The notes beneath the pieces were generated by a model. The model did no database searches, was not told where the DNA came from, and saw nothing but the letters and a program-made list of their open reading frames with translations. Both the position numbers and the translations under genes were made by a program. A stretch of 64,000 nt of DNA from Leptasterias polaris (Eukaryota; Echinodermata; Asteroidea; Forcipulatida; Asteriidae): contig JAZGTN010000015.1 of NCBI GenBank assembly GCA_037783415.1, positions 7,327,001 to 7,391,000 of the forward strand, read 5' to 3'. Of the stretch, positions 58,766 to 64,000 are shown piece after piece. Position 1 is the first letter of the stretch. Every line of letters starts with the position of its first letter.

Positions 58766-61700
58766 ATGTCCAAGGTAAGTGTGAGTACTTTAGACAATGC
58801 CATGAAACTTTATATTGACAAACCATACAGTACATTACCAAGTTGTTTTGCCAACACAAATTTTCCCATGATGTAGACATTAGTTACATCCAACATTTTT
58901 GTTTCAATAAAAATTTATTTGTCACCACTTAGTATCTTATATTTTTTTGTTTTTTTTCAAGATTGTTTGTGTCTCACTGCATCTATGTTGAAATCTAACA
59001 GTAGGTTAAAAAAAAGTATCTTCAAATAATTTTAAAAAGATAAATTACCTACAAATTTGTCGTGGACAAAACTATTTATCTTCAAGCAAACCTGAATCCT
59101 CGATTCTGATTGGTCAATCCATAGCAACAAGAGTGTGATATTAACCCACATTTTTGGAAAGTGTTCCACAGCCCATTTCACACCCTGTTCCAACGCAATC
59201 TTATAATGCTATTTTTTCGTATTCATCGAATGCGTGTCAAGTTTGCTTGAAGATAAACTTGTTATCATACACGCGCTTGTGAAATACCTAAAAGTTAAGC
59301 CCGTATGCGTCCCATTTCAAACTCGGCCTTCAGCCTCGTTTGATAAGGGATGCATAAGTGCCTTTTTCCGAATTCCAGGAGCGTGTGTTTGCAATATTAA
59401 AAGTCCACAAAAATTACATTACATGTTACATGATTAATTTTGAACTAAGGTACAGAGATTATTGGAGGGGCTTTCAAACGGTGGAGGATGTGAGCAAAAT
59501 CAAGAGGATGAAGACGAAGATGTAAACGAAGAGGTAGAAGATCGACAAAGCAATGAGAATGAAACCGATGACAGCATGGACGAGGGAGAAGTGGAAGAAT
59601 TAGACCCTGGAGAAGGAGTAGATGAAGATGAAGATGAAGGAGAAGGAGAAGGAGAAGGAGAAGGAGAAGGAGAAGGAGAAGGAGTAGATGAAGATGAAGA
59701 AGTAGATGAAGACATAGAGGAAGGAGATGAAGAAGAAGAGGAAGAGGTAGAAAAGATGGACGAGGTAGACGAGTCAAGGGAGAAAAAGTCGACCAGCAGA
59801 AAGCAGAAAGGTCCTGTCAACATTGTTATGCCTAGTGAAAGGCGCCTCGAGATGGCAAGAAAATACAAAAGTCAGAGAAAGTCCTCAAGCAAACCAGTAA
59901 GACTAAACAATTTTTTATTTCATTGTACCAATTATTTTTTTCTAGTAGACACATACAACTTTCTCTGACCTGTGTCAACTCTTCTTTGAAATCTTTAAGA
60001 ACTTGAGAAAACAATATATCCCTGTACTGATGACGTCACAGTTTGCTTACTTCATTGCTTAGGGGTTTTAACTGGGTACCACTGCATTCCTGACAGTTGA
60101 GCAGAGACGTTGTTTCCAATTCTTCTGCAAAGTGATAAACAAACTTTGATGTTATCAGTACTAAGGTCTAATGAAGTGACAAAGTGGGCGTTTTGGTTAC
60201 TTTGCATTTCTTTATGTGGTGTAATTTAAATCTTTACAATTAATTTTTTACAAGAAAGAAAACAAATTAAGCACTGAGGTGAATTCAATGAAATTTTGTA
60301 TGATAAACCCTCAACATTGTTTTCAATAATTTACTCATTGAATTTTGGGAATGTCCAATTGAAGCATTACCTTTAACTTCATTGTTACATTTTTGTACCA
60401 TGCCAGATATGTGTGGCAGTGTGTCCCCCAAAGTGTGACATACTTTAACACACTATTTTCCTCTTGTACAGAAGTACCCCATAAAATCCTCTAAAGAATA
60501 GGATTCCAAGGAAACAATTGACACAATAGGGAAGGTGGGGGGACACACAATACACATAATACACATTTTTGTAAAGTGTTCCAAAGACACATATTAATTG
60601 CTACTACTGATCATTTTCCTAAATAACTTTTTCCAAATTTGTATTTTCTGCTATTTTTAGTCAAAGCGAGTAGCCAGGAAATGTCCCCTGTGCCCCGATA
60701 ACGAAGTTCTCTTTCTGGCACAGCACCTCCGAAGATTTCATAAGATTTTGGACCAGCAAAAACGAATGAAAGTGATTGGACAATCTAGAAATGTGTAAGT
60801 ACATGCTTTGTATGCCCTTTAAAGAGAGGTTACATCATTTGCAGTCATCTAAACGAATTACTCTTAAGTTACTACAAAAAACTTACTTGACTGAAATACA
60901 TATTGTTCCCTAGTATCCAGGGAAAATGTTTCTTCAGTTGATATTTCATTTTAGAGAAAAATGCAATTTTGTGTCATTTTGAAGTGAAGGCCGGTCGACC
61001 ACCGTTTGACTGTGTGAGTTTTAATACAAGGTCTGTATGTAAACAGGTCGATTGAACCATTTTTCATACTAAATCCTACCCAACAAACCCACATTTTATG
61101 GAAAAATACAAGATTTACCATTGTTGAAGTGTCGCTTTTATAGGCAAAATTATCTTCCTCAAACAAAATGCCTCAACAAAATCTGTCACGAAGGCGACAT
61201 AAAAAAAAAGAGTATTCAATCATTTCTGGTAACCTTGGGTTCCCAAGTACATTAAATTCTCGCCAGACATACACAGTCACTAACTAAACAGAATGTTTGT
61301 GCCTGCATTTTTATGAAATTTAGATCCAATAGTGAGCCCAAAATAAAGTTTAATCAGACAGACTAATTAATGTCTATGAGATCTTTACATGTCCTTGCTT
61401 TTATTTTCTAACAGATTGCCTATATCAAAACCCAAAAAGGAAGGTTGTAGACACTATGAGAGACGTGTAGCAGATTGCCCAGTCGCCGGATGCTATGGGA
61501 AAGGTTACAAAAGGATTGACACTCATTTGTGGTACAAGCATGAACTAGATGTAAGTAACCCCTCCTCCAATGTCTCCCTTCCGTTTTCAAGCTCATCCGA
61601 CGAACTGCAGTCAACCTAAGCCCAGGGTTCTGCCCAGGATTTGTTTAGTGCCGAATTTTTTTTTTTCCTAGTACAGTCAAGTCAATTTCCTTTCGATCGT

Positions 61701-62533
61701 GCATGGAGTGGTTACACACGTGCGCCTGCAGCTGGGCCTTGGATGTAGGCCCTTAGTGCGCGCACGCCTTTACCGCCATGGGAAAACAATTTACAGCATC
61801 TATAGCATGGTGCTTACTCTGCAGTTCATTTCCGTTGTATTAAACGCTGTAGAATAGGGTTCGCAACATGATGAAACTGGTATCATGTTATTCCAAGCAT
61901 AAAGCTATAACAGCGAGACTGGAAACCATTGCAAAATCAATGCGGGTTTCGTGCGTTGGATATATTGTACATCGTACACAGGCGGGAGGAATGCTCGATC
62001 CTGGATCATTAAAATAGACTCAAACCAAAAAAGTAGGCTACTCGAAACTTTGAATAAAACTGTTTACTGGTAAATAATTTGTTTTACACGTTGTTCAAAA
62101 TATTTTGAAGGAAATGGGGGGAAAAAAAGGGAAAATGTGTGGTGGTCGGAAAAAGAAAAAATTCTGCGATTGCCGGTCGGGGAATCATGAGTGCCGGTCG
62201 GGTTTTCCGGCACCGACCACCGTGGGCAGAACCCTGTAAGCCATTGCAACCTTTCCCCTTCAGAGACCAGAGTGCTTCCCTCTGGTATGAACATTGTCCT
62301 TTACTGCATTTCCACACCCTAAAACCGACCACTCCATCTCTCAATTACAAGATATATTGATGTGATAACATTAGCACTTACCAATCCTTGCGCATTGTTT
62401 CAGAGGGATTCAGCAGAATACAAACATTACATGAGCCTGGTGAAGAAGACCAAACAGAGCATCACCAGCAGTTCCAACAACATGAGCACCCATGAAATTG
62501 AGTCGGATGAGGAAAATGAAAAAGAGAATGATG
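58766..62533 (+). CDS. Acidic-repeat / paired C2H2-like zinc-finger protein, copy 2 (3' end outside window)
   Basis: Predicted exons 58766-58774 (weak), 59456-59896, 60661-60794, 61415-61550 and 62404-62533, same phases and donors as copy 1. The two finger exons match copy 1 in their zinc ligands (C-x2-C-x10-H-x4-H and C-x4-C-x10-H-x4-H). The acidic exon is 12 bases shorter and has a longer pure GEGEGE run. The last exon, frameshifted in copy 1, would lie past the window end, so whether this copy is intact cannot be seen. Confidence 0.68.
59075..59257. mobile_element. MITE-like element with 17-bp inverted ends (B2 copy)
   Basis: TTTATCTTCAAGCAAAC at 59075-59091 and its inverse at 59241-59257, in the intron before the acidic exon. 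Confidence 0.65.
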
Positions 62534-63189
62534 GTAAATACACCTTTTTATATATAAATAAAATTATATACTGATTCAAAAGATTATTTAACATGGCAAA
62601 ACCTTTTTTGTTTTGATTTGAGCAGGAAAATATAGAATCAAAATTATACAGAAAAATGAATTAAAAAATTTATAAAAGCAACCTGGCAACAAATGTAAAC
62701 AGTGCCGCGTACTCAGTGCTTAGTTCAGATGGTTTCATAAATTAAAATGCTTCTAGGCCCCCATAACAGGGGCAACACTATGTTGTTTGAGGAGCCTACA
62801 GTACTTTGTTTGAAATGGTGCATCATACACATAGAATAAAAGAATAAATAACACTTGTGGCAGAGTATAATAAACCATACACAAAGGGAGCCTTTATATT
62901 ATACACTTAACATTTTTCATTTTTCAAAATGTAGCCGGGAAAATGTAGCCCGAGCTGAACACAATCTCAGTGAACTCAAACCATACTTGGTGAACAAAAT
63001 ATTTGATAGACTTTAAGGAGGTTGTCACCCCCATTGAAAATACATCAAGTGTTTACTGTAATTCATTAATGCACAATTACGTGTCTTTGTTTACGTAGTG
63101 TAGTAGTGGATCAATATGGGTATAACAATATATGTTTTAAACATTTCTATTCATCATGAAGTTCTCAACATGTTTCAGTGAAAGGAGAA

Positions 63190-63945
63190 AGCATGCATGG
63201 TTTTTATCTTCAAACAAACTTGAATCAATGATTCTGATTGGTGGATCCATAGCAACAAGCATGTGAAACCTATTGCACGGCCAACATCAAATAATGTTCT
63301 ATAGCGCACTGTTCTTACTTTGTGTATTGCTATTTAAAGCTATGCGTAAAGATTGCTTGAAAATAATTTTGTTATTACGGGAATTCAGAAAAATATAGTG
63401 GAACTGCATCCCATATCCAACAAGGCTAACATGGCACAAATATACCCTATATTTGTCTGCCCTTGTGTGATAACTAATATTATCTTCAAGCAGGCCTGAA
63501 TATTCGATTCTGATTGGTCGATCCATAGCAACAAGGAGTGTAATATAAACTTATTATTGCACGGCCCACATCACACCCTGCGTATTGTGTGTTCTTTACT
63601 GCGCGTCAAGTTTGCTTGAAGTTAGTTATCACACGCGCGCTCGTGGAATACGGAAAAAATAGCCGTCGGCCTCGTTGCATATGGGACGCAGAAGCGCTAT
63701 ATTTTTCCATATACCACTCGCGCTTGTGTGATAACTTATAACATCTTCAAGCAGGCCTGAATATTCAATTTGTCGATCCATAGCAACAAGGAGTGTGATA
63801 TAAACTTATCACCCCCTGCGTATTGTGTGTTCTAACTGCACACCAAGTTTGCTTGAAGATAAACATGTTCGTTGGATATGGGATGCAGAAGCGCTACATT
63901 TTGTCAGTATTCCACGAGCGCTTGTGTGATAACTTATAGTATGTT
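63190..63945. repeat. Cluster of related foldback repeats (B2 copy)
   Basis: Counterpart of 27,180-27,935, with the same three units and a few substitutions. Confidence 0.6.
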
Positions 63946-64000
63946 TTTATTGCTTGTTTTAAATAACCAAATCTCCTCCAGCTGACCATTCATTATTTCT

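Larger units (their letters stand above)
53465..64000 (+). repeat. Segment B2: second copy of the direct duplication
   Basis: Near-identical to 17,391-27,990 and still matching at the window end. Confidence 0.95.

Overview
The window is animal nuclear DNA. It has short exons with GT-AG introns in consistent phase, LDL-receptor class A (LDLa) modules, LINE and DIRS-type retroelements, tRNA-derived SINE-like repeats and many fold-back repeats. The style of the repeats suggests a marine deuterostome invertebrate, most likely an echinoderm. That placement is an inference. No bacterial, organellar or rRNA sequence was seen.

The layout is A1 - B1 - C - A2(inverted) - D - B2. A1 (about 4,878-17,390) and A2 (about 36,168-47,931) are inverted copies of one 12-kb block, differing by many substitutions and indels. 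B1 (17,391 to at least 27,990) and B2 (about 53,465 to the window end) are direct copies of a 10.6-kb block and are almost identical. Left of A1 (1-4,877) lie a minisatellite, a possible Helitron-like unit and a broken CR1/L2-type LINE. C (about 28.0-36.17 kb) is single-copy and holds a foldback element, a ~147-bp tandem array, a second LINE remnant and weak minus-strand exon candidates. D (47.93-53.46 kb) holds tandem repeats and a decayed DIRS-type retrotransposon. Two later insertions interrupt that retrotransposon, one of them a 1,334-bp TTAA-flanked element with 15-bp terminal inverted repeats.

Each A block carries the same ten-exon gene: minus strand in A1, plus strand in A2. It encodes a chain of LDLa modules, then a short Gly/Pro stretch, a coiled coil, a proline-rich linker and a basic tail. 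Both copies lack the 5' end because the block stops upstream of the first visible exon. One exon holds six tandem LDLa modules in A1 but one in A2. Another LDLa exon lies in a 1,037-bp tandem duplication.

Each B block carries a plus-strand gene with an acidic low-complexity exon and two C2H2-like zinc-finger exons. Its last exon is inside the window only in copy 1 and appears frameshifted. The left edge of B falls inside the DIRS RNase H coding region. In D-B2 that reading frame continues across the edge except for an exact 17-bp tandem duplication. In A1-B1 only the 3' part of the DIRS is present. The whole A/B/A/B arrangement could be a real segmental duplication or two haplotypes merged by the assembler, and raw reads are needed to decide.
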